Shown here: positions 14,725 to 23,513 of the stretch, one piece after another | Layout of the letters: each line of letters starts with the position of its first letter | Position numbering within the stretch: the first letter of the stretch is position 1 | DNA from: an uncultured Alphaproteobacteria bacterium | Lineage (GTDB): Bacteria; Pseudomonadota; Alphaproteobacteria; Rs-D84 | DNA: 24,716 nt | Assembly (NCBI GenBank): GCA_946625925.1 | Contig: CAMOTP010000007.1 | Coordinates: forward strand, 1 to 24,716 | Direction of reading: 5' to 3' | The notes under the pieces: generated by a model | Databases searched by the model: none | The model's input: only the letters and a program-made list of their open reading frames with translations | Told to the model about the DNA's origin: nothing | Translations under genes and position numbers: made by a program

Positions 14725-16791
14725 ATGCAATTAAATCTAGAAAATCTTAACGATGCCCAATTAAAAGCGGTATATAAAACCCAGGGGCCTTTATTAGTAT
14801 TGGCTGGGGCTGGAACCGGTAAAACGCGTGTGTTAACAACCCGTATAGGTTATATTTTATTTAAAAATTTAGCGAACCCTTGGCAAATATTGGCATTAAC
14901 ATTTACAAACAAGGCCGCAAATGAAATGAAAAACAGATTAGATGCCATGGCCCAGGGTGCGTTTTATGCACGCGATATATGGTGTGGAACATTTCATTCA
15001 ATATGTTTGCGTATTTTGCGTTCAAATTATGCTGCCGCTGGATTGCGTCCAGATTTTTTAATTTATGGCGAAGATGATCAGAAATCTGTTGTAAAAAAAG
15101 TTTTGTCTGATATGGGTATAACAACAACGAAAAAGCCCGCAGAATGCATAGAAGATTTTTCCAGAATCAAAGATCGTGGAATAACCCAACACGAAAATAA
15201 TGACAAAGTTTTCAAAGCATATAACGAAGAATTAAGACGACTTGGTGCGGTTGATTTTGGTGATATTATTTTATTAACACTTCGTTTGTTTGAAAAAAAT
15301 CCAGATATATTGGCAAAATATCAACATCAATTTCAATATATACTGGTTGATGAATTTCAAGATACCAATGCTGCCCAGATGCAGTTGTTAAAATTTTTGA
15401 CCAAAAATACAGAACAGCCGAATATTTGTTGTGTTGGTGATGACGACCAATCTATATATTCTTGGCGCGGTGCAGAAATTAAAAATATATTAGATTTTGA
15501 AAAAAATTTCCCAGGTGCCGAAATAATACGACTGGAAATTAATTATCGCAGCACAGGGAATATCCTGGGGGCAGCAAATTCTTTAATTCGTCATAACACA
15601 GGCAGATTGGGTAAAGATTTACAGACCGCAGACATAAATTATAATGGTGACAAGGTTTATGTTTTTACATTGGGTACAGATTTAGACGAAACTCGTTTTA
15701 TCGCGAATGCAATTGTTCGTGATGGTGAAATATATAATAATAAAACGGTGCTGATTCGTTCTGGCGGTTTATCAAGATTGTTTGAAGAAGAATTTGCACG
15801 TCGGCAAATTCCATACCGTTTAATTGGTGCAACCAAGTTCTATGATAGAATGGAAATTCGTGATGTAATTGCCTATATCAGATTATTAGTTCACCCGTTT
15901 GATGATATGTCTTTCTTGCGTATAATAAGCAAACCGCGTCGTGGTTTTGGTCCTTCGGCAATTGATAAAATTCGTGCCTGTGGTGAAAATTTAATGGCTG
16001 GATTACGTGCATGTCCATTAAAGGGAAAACAACAAGAAATGGCCGCAGAATTTTTGTCTGTATTTAACTTTGATTGGGAAAATATGTCACCACGGGATGC
16101 CGTCCAAAAATTATTAGATGATTCTGGATATATTAAAATGTGGCAAGAATCCAAAGATGTGGATGCATCTGACAGAATTGGAAATGTACGCGAATTGATA
16201 AATAGTGTCGTGTCAAAATATGATTCATTAAATGATTTCTTGGAACAAGCAGCACTGATGATGACGGATGATAATGATGAACCAGATGAATTAAATAATA
16301 ATGTGGTAAATATAATGACAATCCATGCTGCCAAGGGATTAGAGTTTGATACTGTATTTTTGCCCGCTTGGGAAGAGGGGATTTTTCCAAATGAAAAATC
16401 TATCAATGATGGTTCTGTCGAAGAAGAACGCAGATTGGCATATGTTGCATTAACACGTGCACGAAAAATTGCGATTATAACTAACGCTGCTTGTCGTGTA
16501 ATGTACGGCACGCGTCAATATAATACCCCCAGTCGATTTATCAACGAAATGGACACCCAGTATTTGAATTTTGGTAATGACAGACCTGCACAAAAACCAC
16601 AAACATACACACAACAAAATTATGTAAAAAAAACATATTCTGAACCACGTAAAACATTGGTTGGTCGTCAGGCAAAACACAGCGATTATGGTACAGGTGT
16701 TATTATTGAAGAAGGCACTGGTATTTTAACTATTGCTTTTGGTTCGCGTGGCATCAAAAAAATTGCCAAAGATTTTGTTGAAATTATATAA
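14725..16791 (+). CDS. uvrD: UvrD/PcrA-type superfamily 1A DNA helicase
   Basis: A 688-aa ATP-dependent 3'-5' DNA helicase for excision or mismatch repair and for clearing blocked forks. Motifs in order: Walker A AGAGTGKT (27-34), Ia TFTNKAANEM, Walker B DEFQD (209-213), III GDDDQSIYSWRGA, IV EINYRS, V TIHAAKGLEFD, and VI VALTRAR (574-580). The C-terminal 40 residues (HSDYGTGVIIEE...) form the Tudor-like tail that in PcrA and UvrD binds RNA polymerase. Length fits PcrA/UvrD (about 680-740). A TTG codon at 14707 lies in frame but sits in the -10 element, so ATG 14725 is taken. The stop is one base from the stop of the convergent membrane gene. UvrD versus PcrA is only naming; Rep is less likely given the tail. 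Confidence 0.93.
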   Translation: MQLNLENLNDAQLKAVYKTQGPLLVLAGAGTGKTRVLTTRIGYILFKNLANPWQILALTFTNKAANEMKNRLDAMAQGAFYARDIWCGTFHSICLRILRSNYAAAGLRPDFLIYGEDDQKSVVKKVLSDMGITTTKKPAECIEDFSRIKDRGITQHENNDKVFKAYNEELRRLGAVDFGDIILLTLRLFEKNPDILAKYQHQFQYILVDEFQDTNAAQMQLLKFLTKNTEQPNICCVGDDDQSIYSWRGAEIKNILDFEKNFPGAEIIRLEINYRSTGNILGAANSLIRHNTGRLGKDLQTADINYNGDKVYVFTLGTDLDETRFIANAIVRDGEIYNNKTVLIRSGGLSRLFEEEFARRQIPYRLIGATKFYDRMEIRDVIAYIRLLVHPFDDMSFLRIISKPRRGFGPSAIDKIRACGENLMAGLRACPLKGKQQEMAAEFLSVFNFDWENMSPRDAVQKLLDDSGYIKMWQESKDVDASDRIGNVRELINSVVSKYDSLNDFLEQAALMMTDDNDEPDELNNNVVNIMTIHAAKGLEFDTVFLPAWEEGIFPNEKSINDGSVEEERRLAYVALTRARKIAIITNAACRVMYGTRQYNTPSRFINEMDTQYLNFGNDRPAQKPQTYTQQNYVKKTYSEPRKTLVGRQAKHSDYGTGVIIEEGTGILTIAFGSRGIKKIAKDFVEII

Positions 16792-16792
16792 A

Positions 16793-18088
16793 TTATTTCT
16801 TTAAATTTTTTAGTTGTTTCCAACGCTTTTTGGCGGTGTCCCATACTTTCTTAACATCTTTTTGAACATCTTGACCAATTCCAGCATCTATTTTTCCACC
16901 CCATTTTTCAGCCAAACTTTCAGATTTATCTGCAATATAACAAACCAATAATAATGTCAGAATCAAAATAATTGACCCGCCCAAGAAATCATTCATACCC
17001 TGTGGTGGTGTAAAACTGCCTGTTCTGGGATCTATGATAAACGACAGCAAAGATAATGATACACCAATAGCAATGGCCAAACATATAAAATACACGGCTG
17101 CTTTGACGATACGATTTATTTGGGTTTCCAATTTTTCGGCTTTGAATATGCTTAAAAACGTATTAAATATATCTCCTGCAACACCCTTATAATTAGTTTT
17201 TGCCGTTGTTTCTGCAATTGCTGTAAACGGCAATAACATCAATGCCAAAAAGATATCGGCAATAACCCCTAATGCTATGAATAAATATTTCCAGATACAC
17301 TTTAATGATAAATAAGTTACATATAACCCAACAAGAACAGAAAATAAACTAACCCCAACACCATTAACAACCCATTGCCATCCTATTTTCATTGTTGTCA
17401 TAAAGAAATTAGACATCTGTGATGGAATACATAATAATTCAGCAGCCGATGTTGCTGTTATTTGTAAATCGCGTGGTGTGTACATTACAGCATAATTTTT
17501 AATAGCATCGCAATTATTTTCCAATTGAATTCCGGATATACTGGTTGTTGCATCCAGAATAAAACTGGATATAAATGCACCAACAGATATAATTGGAACC
17601 ATTATCATTGCAAAATATTTTGCAATGCCCATTTTTAATATAATAATCCATACAGAAATCCAAATACCTGTGGTTATAACATCTTTCAATGCCTTTTTTG
17701 CATCCCCAGATGATATAGATAAATTGTATGCTTCAAATGCCACCCAAAATGCGTAAGCCAACAGCATAAATAAAACTATAAAATTCACAAAAGAAGCCTG
17801 TGATGAATTAGAATTCAACGGTGGAATTAATGCGTTTCCTATCTTGGCCATTCCACCCATAAATGCCAATCCTAATTTTGCATCAATGGGAACACTGGAA
17901 ACTGTTGGCCCTGGACCAAATCGGGTTAATTCATCAGATATTTGATTGTTAACTAACTCTTGATTGTGTGGTGTTGCCCACATACCGTAATCACCGACTT
18001 CGCCTATGCCAGCAAATACCGGTGTGGTTAAAAATATAGCGACCCCAGCAATTAAAACCTTTTTCAAAAAATTATGAATTTTTATCAT
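16793..18088 (-). CDS. VirB6/TrbL-like polytopic membrane protein (fourth of operon)
   Basis: A 431-aa protein. A signal-like N-terminus (1-26, ending VFA) is followed by a polar region to about 95, probably periplasmic. Membrane helices lie at about 101-123, 138-180, 238-290, 326-351 and 370-388. It shows the landmarks common to the five-gene set: a P-x3-G core (VPIISVGAFISS, about 164-175), a hydrophobic helix ending in LLPF (285-288) before a polar segment, and a basic, Trp-containing tail (KKVWDTAKKRWKQ). These fit the TrbL/VirB6 family, the inner-membrane channel component of type IV secretion systems. Its ATG overlaps the TGA of the upstream gene by four bases, a sign of translational coupling. 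Family call moderate; individual function unknown. Confidence 0.65.
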   Translation of the reverse strand: MIKIHNFLKKVLIAGVAIFLTTPVFAGIGEVGDYGMWATPHNQELVNNQISDELTRFGPGPTVSSVPIDAKLGLAFMGGMAKIGNALIPPLNSNSSQASFVNFIVLFMLLAYAFWVAFEAYNLSISSGDAKKALKDVITTGIWISVWIIILKMGIAKYFAMIMVPIISVGAFISSFILDATTSISGIQLENNCDAIKNYAVMYTPRDLQITATSAAELLCIPSQMSNFFMTTMKIGWQWVVNGVGVSLFSVLVGLYVTYLSLKCIWKYLFIALGVIADIFLALMLLPFTAIAETTAKTNYKGVAGDIFNTFLSIFKAEKLETQINRIVKAAVYFICLAIAIGVSLSLLSFIIDPRTGSFTPPQGMNDFLGGSIILILTLLLVCYIADKSESLAEKWGGKIDAGIGQDVQKDVKKVWDTAKKRWKQLKNLKK

Positions 18089-19587
18089 TTAATAAATCCA
18101 TTATCCTTTAATCGTTTAATTGAACCATCAAACCATTTTCGTGGTGCACGCCAAACTTTTTTACCCAAATCGTATGTCCATTGACCAATATCAAATTCTG
18201 CCCCAGTTGACATATCGGTTTTATCATCGTGTATAACGGGCAACTTGACTTTCCCAGCAGGAAGTAGTTTGTCTATTTTTGGACTCAATACATAATAATA
18301 CAGCAAGAACAATCCCACCATTGTAATCAAGAATTGCCATCCGTCTTCCAAGAATTCAAATGCACCAGGATGTGCAACCTCGATGCTTTCTTTTTGTTGC
18401 AAGAAACATTCCTTGAATTTATCTTTATCAACCAATCCGTCAGCATCTTTTGATGATGATTCGCAGGTTTTAAAAGCATACATAACAGATTCTGTTTCTG
18501 GGGTTTTATTTTGGATAACACCGGTGTCTTCAAATAATGGTGGTAAAATAGATGTGTATCCATCAACTGGTGCTGGGAAAATTGCATCCGCAGCATAGAA
18601 TATAATAGAAAACAATAACACAATTTTTAAACTTATTGATATCACGGATAAAGCAGCCTGAATAACGATTTCCAGTGATTTCCTAAATAAATTAGACGCA
18701 ACTTTCCATACTCTTTCATATGCTGCTGCCGCAATTAAAACCGGCAAAAATATAATAACGAAAACGACTTTGAATAATATAGAAAATATCTGAAAGAATA
18801 AATCAAAACCGATAATCAAAAATGCCAAGACCAGTGCAAATCCAGCACCCCAGGTTAACATACCACCACCCAATCCCATCCATGCATAATTCATCAAAGC
18901 AAAACCACCCGCAGCCCCGGCTAACATAATAGCATACAAATTGCCCAACACACACATAAATGCCCCAGATACAGGTGCCATTGCACCTTGCAATTGTGCG
19001 GAATTAAATACAACATTACATTCTGTTGCTGATCCAATATTTGTCGCAGCCATAGATAACGCGGAACCAATGTATAATACCGGTGATATTAAAATGTCAG
19101 ACACAGCTAATAAAGATTCTGATGGTCGTATACTTAGTGCGCCAATAGCAACACCCGCAATAGCGACTCTTAAACCTAATTTCCATACAGGGTCGAACCA
19201 GGTTTTGAAATCAATGTCGTTTGAATTTGTAGAATACTCACTATTTTTCTTCATCTTTTCCCAAACATATTTAATAGCAGATATAAATAAATAAATAGCA
19301 AATCCAGCCGCCATTAAAATCCACAAATTACTAACAATACTGTCCCAGAACAATTGTGATGCAGAACCTAAAATATTCAATAATTGAACAACATAATCAC
19401 CCAAGAACATAGTACCAACATGTTCAACGCCATCTTTGGCACCTATTGCAAATAAAAAGTTATCAGTTGATGTGTATGTCAAGGCACCCCCACCAATAGC
19501 CGAAGATAAATACCATACCCCCAACCCCAGTGCAATCAGAACACCTAAAATTTTCAGTATCACAGAAATCCACTGAAACTTATTCAT
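18085..19587 (-). CDS. VirB6/TrbL-like polytopic membrane protein (third of operon)
   Basis: A 500-aa protein with helices at about 9-29, 88-105, 138-152, 209-262 (Gly-rich), 264-290, 306-331 and 415-435. It carries the shared core SPVLYIGSALSM (about 168-179) and the helix ending in LPVLIAAAAYERVWK (from 281), which resembles the conserved proline block of TrbL/VirB6. A hydrophilic loop at about 335-410 with two cysteines (374, 394) is likely periplasmic. The tail is basic with Trp (KKVWRAPRKWF). It begins two bases after the upstream stop and ends with TGA followed directly by TAA, overlapping the next ATG. It is the largest of the set. A VirB6-like role in a T4SS is inferred, not shown. 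Confidence 0.65.
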   Translation of the reverse strand: MNKFQWISVILKILGVLIALGLGVWYLSSAIGGGALTYTSTDNFLFAIGAKDGVEHVGTMFLGDYVVQLLNILGSASQLFWDSIVSNLWILMAAGFAIYLFISAIKYVWEKMKKNSEYSTNSNDIDFKTWFDPVWKLGLRVAIAGVAIGALSIRPSESLLAVSDILISPVLYIGSALSMAATNIGSATECNVVFNSAQLQGAMAPVSGAFMCVLGNLYAIMLAGAAGGFALMNYAWMGLGGGMLTWGAGFALVLAFLIIGFDLFFQIFSILFKVVFVIIFLPVLIAAAAYERVWKVASNLFRKSLEIVIQAALSVISISLKIVLLFSIIFYAADAIFPAPVDGYTSILPPLFEDTGVIQNKTPETESVMYAFKTCESSSKDADGLVDKDKFKECFLQQKESIEVAHPGAFEFLEDGWQFLITMVGLFLLYYYVLSPKIDKLLPAGKVKLPVIHDDKTDMSTGAEFDIGQWTYDLGKKVWRAPRKWFDGSIKRLKDNGFIK

Positions 19588-19589
19588 CT

Positions 19590-20789
19590 TTATGCCTTTT
19601 TACCATGTTTTATTATTGTTTTTGCAACAGTTTTTATTTTATTGGCATAACCCTTTGTTGCGGTCATTAAATCATCGCCCCAGGCTTTTCCAACAGCATT
19701 ATCGCTTTCGGATACTTCAAACATACCCAATATAGATTTTGTAACATTTGGTATGTTATCATAAATAAATGTCAAAACATATACTAATACAACAACGCTG
19801 GCCAATGTTAAATCGTTCATCGTGCTGGTATTCAAATCATTTTCAAATACAGAACCATTTTGAATAGCATTCATCAATTCGGCAAATTGATTTGTATTAT
19901 TTGCATCGGTAAAGAAAGTAGCAATAATAACTAAAATAACAGTATATGTAATAACCGCAGCGCCCAAAGAAATAATTGCACTAATCATATTTTTTATTTG
20001 TTCAACCCCTACGGTTTTACCTAAACTTTTTATCCAAGACAACCATGTTGGAACATCTTTTGCATCTTGGAAAGCCGCAGACAATAAAGAAAAAGGAAAG
20101 AAAAATGCGAACATGGCCATTGCGATAATAACATCCGCAAAATAACACAAAAATTTGAAAAACATTTTAAAGAAACTCCAAAACAAATAGGCCCCAATAA
20201 TTGCCAAAATAAAATGTTTTATTAATGCGCCTATTCCAAAAAACATAGACCAAGAAAAAGCGGCATCCAACATAGCAATACCTAATCCCATAAATGCCTG
20301 GAATTGTGTGATTGTAACTTTTGCAATATTAATAATTGTATCGCGTAATTCCGGTCTGAATATCCCAGAGTTTTCATCCATCGGTAATGTGGTATATGAA
20401 ACCATGGTATCCATTTGTTCGGGTGTACGGCTAACTATTGCCGTAGCATATGTTTGCGTAACATATGCCACCGGTTCAAATGTAACCTGTGTTATAAAAC
20501 GTGGTAATATCGGCCCTAATGCTAAAAAAGATAAAGCAAAAATAGAATTTATAAATACAGGACGCACAGATTTGTCAAACCAACCATCAGAAAATCCTGA
20601 TGTTAAATTTTTCCAAACAGCACCAAAAATATAAAAAGCAAATATAACTAAAAATAATACAATGCATACATCATACATTTTTTCGTATGCTGCTTTGGAT
20701 GCTTGCGAAATAATTTGGAACATACGGTCAAATACCGGACAGGACCAGCATTGAACAGTACTCGAAATAATTTGTTGTCCCCATTCCAT
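19590..20789 (-). CDS. VirB6/TrbL-like polytopic membrane protein (second of operon)
   Basis: A 399-aa protein. Near the N-terminus is CWSC (14-17), then helices at about 40-60, 80-100, 155-185, 190-210, 215-240, 265-295 and 325-345. Shared blocks are LPRFI...EPV (about 95-108), the proline block FPFSLLS (230-236) and a basic tail. It is the closest relative of the divergent 22116 gene: both have CWSC, LPR-x-I and an SLLS/TLLS block. ATG 20789 is chosen because AAAGGAAA from the end of the upstream gene lies 8 bases before it; an upstream in-frame TTG (20816) would overlap that gene. The gene starts two bases after the upstream stop. TrbL/VirB6 family by motif. Confidence 0.68.
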   Translation of the reverse strand: MEWGQQIISSTVQCWSCPVFDRMFQIISQASKAAYEKMYDVCIVLFLVIFAFYIFGAVWKNLTSGFSDGWFDKSVRPVFINSIFALSFLALGPILPRFITQVTFEPVAYVTQTYATAIVSRTPEQMDTMVSYTTLPMDENSGIFRPELRDTIINIAKVTITQFQAFMGLGIAMLDAAFSWSMFFGIGALIKHFILAIIGAYLFWSFFKMFFKFLCYFADVIIAMAMFAFFFPFSLLSAAFQDAKDVPTWLSWIKSLGKTVGVEQIKNMISAIISLGAAVITYTVILVIIATFFTDANNTNQFAELMNAIQNGSVFENDLNTSTMNDLTLASVVVLVYVLTFIYDNIPNVTKSILGMFEVSESDNAVGKAWGDDLMTATKGYANKIKTVAKTIIKHGKKA

Positions 20790-20791
20790 AA

Positions 20792-22066
20792 TTATTTTCC
20801 TTTGAACACGTTCCAAATATTTTTTGCTTTACCAGGCATCGCTTTGGCAATACCCCAACCAGTTTTTGCTTCGCCTTTTACTTGTTCAAACAAATTGGTT
20901 GCATCTTTGCCAACATATCCGACCAATTTTTCACGTGTAACTTCAAACATTTTACGCATCAAAAAGAAAGTCAAAATACAAGATAACCATAATACCGCAT
21001 GACCACTAAATCCACTGGACGAACTGACATTAGGTAAATTAGAATACGCGACACCATTTGCTGCTGCGACAAACGAACGGTTGTTCCATTGGAACAGTGC
21101 ACGAACCAATGCCAAATTCACACATAAAATAAAAGCGCATGCAATCATTGTTATAACAATTTGTTTTAATGCCTCGATAATACCAGAAAATGCAGGCCAT
21201 ATATCAAACCATTTATCACTCTTTTTTGCAACCCATGCAGCGATATTAAACGGATATAAAATTAACGCCATACCAAAATTGAATATTGCCTGAATAATCA
21301 ATAACGCCATAAACAAATTACAACCAACAAATGTGGAAATCAGCAAAATGCCAGTTATGACGTTCATAAATCCTTGACCGCTGTTGTGTACCATCAATGT
21401 TGTCAAAGATTGCAAACCATTTGTCAAGTACCTAAAACCACGTTTTACCACAGTATTATTGGCTTGGGACAAAACATGCACAGGTTGTATTAAATATTCG
21501 CAAGATTCTTTATCCAACCATCCTGCATTTGCCAAATTTGCAGGACACGAAACTTTATCATTGACCACTTCACCGACATTTGATGTATGTTTGATAATTT
21601 CCATGGTATACAACGAACCAAAACTTAAAAAAGGATTAATTAAATTTTTTGCAATTATTTGCGGTGTCAAAGATAATAGAATAACAGCCACCAATGCACG
21701 TATAGATGGTTTTACAACATTTTCTGTGATTTTCATACCACTGACATCGTTAATAGAATCACCAGATTTAAAGCCAAATGTGGATAACCAAAATTTTGGT
21801 ATGTACAATTTGACCAGATATAAAGCAATATAAAATGCTAAAAATCCCCAAACCAACAAAAATATAATTCCATCACGATTATGCCCAACGAAATATTCAT
21901 AACTGCCTGTTGCAACATTCATAAAAGAACTTATTATAATTGGAATTAAACCTGAAATATCCAAAGAATCAGCAGATGGTATAATACCCCAAGCACACGC
22001 AACATCTGGTACAAAAGCACCAAATATTACCAATAATCCGCACAAAAATTTTTTTATATAATTCAT
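20792..22066 (-). CDS. VirB6/TrbL-like polytopic membrane protein (first of operon)
   Basis: A 424-aa protein with a signal peptide (1-25, ending ACA), helices at about 38-55, 66-90, 120-145, 230-260, 260-275, 298-325 and 355-372, and a loop with two cysteines (174, 189). The core NPFLSFGSLYTM (144-155) and the block LYPFNIAAWVAKKSDKW (from 270) match the TrbL/VirB6 pattern of a proline helix followed by a polar, Trp-containing turn. The tail is basic with Trp. It heads a four-gene operon with 2-base gaps or a 4-base overlap. No ribosome site precedes the ATG, and a TATAAT on the minus strand lies 8 bases upstream, so its message looks leaderless. Confidence 0.68.
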   Translation of the reverse strand: MNYIKKFLCGLLVIFGAFVPDVACAWGIIPSADSLDISGLIPIIISSFMNVATGSYEYFVGHNRDGIIFLLVWGFLAFYIALYLVKLYIPKFWLSTFGFKSGDSINDVSGMKITENVVKPSIRALVAVILLSLTPQIIAKNLINPFLSFGSLYTMEIIKHTSNVGEVVNDKVSCPANLANAGWLDKESCEYLIQPVHVLSQANNTVVKRGFRYLTNGLQSLTTLMVHNSGQGFMNVITGILLISTFVGCNLFMALLIIQAIFNFGMALILYPFNIAAWVAKKSDKWFDIWPAFSGIIEALKQIVITMIACAFILCVNLALVRALFQWNNRSFVAAANGVAYSNLPNVSSSSGFSGHAVLWLSCILTFFLMRKMFEVTREKLVGYVGKDATNLFEQVKGEAKTGWGIAKAMPGKAKNIWNVFKGK

Positions 22067-22115
22067 TTTTTATAATTATAGCACATTTTGTTAAAATTAT
22101 GGTATAATTAAAATC
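22067..22115. promoter_or_regulatory. Divergent promoter pair between T4SS-like genes
   Basis: In 49 bases, a minus-strand TATAAT (22080-22075, preceded by TGC) faces left and a plus-strand TGG-TATAAT (22100-22108) faces right. Each is 7-8 bases from its start codon. Both transcripts would be nearly leaderless, and shared regulation of all five genes is likely. Confidence 0.55.
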
Positions 22116-23444
22116 ATGAATTGGTTAAAAAAATTTTGGATAGTATTTTTATCATTTCTTCCTGTATCAGCTGGTGGTGTTTCTGCGCTGGCGATTGGTG
22201 GAATTGTGTTTGGTAGCGGTATAATAGGATATTCTATTTATCAGAATGTTTCACCGGTAAGCATATCTGATGCATTAAACTTTTTTTCGACATGTTGGTC
22301 GTGCCAGTTATTTTCCGATATCATGGTTGAAATGTCTGGTATTTTGCCAATGACATATAAAGAATTGGGTGAAATAATAATTCCATTTGCGCTGGCATTA
22401 ACTGCGATATGGTTCGCATGGCAATTGTTCCAGGTTTATGTTGGTTCTGGTCAGGGTAAATTTGATGCCTGGAATATTGGCGGCAAATTCGGTAGTCATA
22501 TGGTAAAGTTTGCATTTGTATTTGCGTTGTTAATGGTGCCATTACCACGAATAATATCTTCTGTTGTTATTGAACCCGTATTCAATATTGGACTATCTAT
22601 GAATTATGCTATGTCTTTGACAGATGCAAATCAAAAAACAATGCGTGAAAATTATGCAAATTGTATTGTTGTAACGGCTGTTGCAGACAGCGCCAGTATC
22701 CGCCATTATAACCAAAATTCTGATGTTGGCGCATTTTCACCACGTTTTCGTCATAACTTGACATGTCAACTTGCCAATGTCCATCAAATGACAGGACTGG
22801 GGATGACTGTTGGGTGGACTTTATTAAACACTGCGTTCAATTATGACAATATGCACAAAATATTATGGCGCGTTCCATTGTTTCCAAATATCCCAATGTT
22901 ATTTACCGGATTGTTAATTATGGCATTATATTTTATTGCGTTATTGCCAATACCGTTATATTTCTTGGAAATATTTATAAAATTATCCATAGATTTTATA
23001 CTTTTGCCGTTAACCCTGCTGAGTTGGCTGTTTGATAAATGGGCAATTTTCCCAAAAGGCAAGGGTAATGTGAAACAAATCATAGACGATGTTATTTCTG
23101 GGACATTGGGTTTGGCTTTAACGGGTATATTTATAACATTTACAATAATTGTATTAGGCCAGGTTTTCAATAATTGGGGGGATGTATCTGTTTTACAAGA
23201 GGCAATTACCCAGAATAATCCGCAAATGTTATCAGATGCATTATTATCAACATCTAAAAATACATCACTTTTGACACTGATTTTATTAGGTATATTTATG
23301 ACAATGTTTATGTTAATGATACCTGCATTGATAAAGTCTATATTTAATGTGACGGTATCTGATAAATACTATCAGGAAACAAAAACCAGTTTACAAAATG
23401 CATGGAATGGCGCGAAAAAGTGGTGGAAAGCCGCAAAAAAATAA
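22116..23444 (+). CDS. VirB6/TrbL-like polytopic membrane protein (divergent member)
   Basis: A 442-aa protein with hydrophobic segments at about 6-42 and helices at about 85-108, 130-145, 222-240, 258-302, 325-350 and 385-408. CWSC lies at 60-63. Blocks shared with the 19590-20789 product are PLPRIISS...IEPV (143-154) and LLPLTLLSWLFDKW (296-309). The latter matches the TrbL/VirB6 feature of a proline helix followed by a polar, aromatic stretch. The tail (NAWNGAKKWWKAAKK) is basic and Trp-rich like the others. There is no ribosome site; an extended -10 lies 7 bases before the ATG. No clear terminator follows. It is probably an inner-membrane channel subunit of the same apparatus as the divergent operon. 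Confidence 0.68.
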   Translation: MNWLKKFWIVFLSFLPVSAGGVSALAIGGIVFGSGIIGYSIYQNVSPVSISDALNFFSTCWSCQLFSDIMVEMSGILPMTYKELGEIIIPFALALTAIWFAWQLFQVYVGSGQGKFDAWNIGGKFGSHMVKFAFVFALLMVPLPRIISSVVIEPVFNIGLSMNYAMSLTDANQKTMRENYANCIVVTAVADSASIRHYNQNSDVGAFSPRFRHNLTCQLANVHQMTGLGMTVGWTLLNTAFNYDNMHKILWRVPLFPNIPMLFTGLLIMALYFIALLPIPLYFLEIFIKLSIDFILLPLTLLSWLFDKWAIFPKGKGNVKQIIDDVISGTLGLALTGIFITFTIIVLGQVFNNWGDVSVLQEAITQNNPQMLSDALLSTSKNTSLLTLILLGIFMTMFMLMIPALIKSIFNVTVSDKYYQETKTSLQNAWNGAKKWWKAAKK

Positions 23445-23494
23445 AAATCAAGTTTTTTATTTGCATATACCCCCTTTTTTATGTCCTCCGAATC

Positions 23495-23503
23495 TGATAT
23501 ACT
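23495..23503 (+). promoter_or_regulatory. Extended -10 promoter of the orphan gene
   Basis: TGA then TATACT (23498-23503). The ATG at 23514 is 10 bases on, so any leader is very short. AGG at 23504-23506 could serve as a weak ribosome site. Confidence 0.45.
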
Positions 23504-23513
23504 AGGTATCGTG

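Noticed and set aside
15891..16511. 206-codon open frame antisense to the helicase
   Set aside because: Rich in Ser, Ile and Asn with no motif and no promoter or ribosome site; it lies wholly inside a conserved helicase gene.
18085..18087. TGA reassigned to Trp, as in some reduced alphaproteobacteria
   Set aside because: The only TGA stop is followed at once by TAA, so this gene cannot decide the question, but all Trp codons that I checked are TGG and reading frames are intact under the standard code.
20790..20816. Upstream TTG start for the second operon gene
   Set aside because: It overlaps the end of the previous gene. The ATG at 20789 has a good ribosome site 8 bases upstream.
23481..23513. 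Upstream ATG start for the orphan protein
   Set aside because: No ribosome site precedes it, and the extended -10 at 23495-23503 lies downstream of it.
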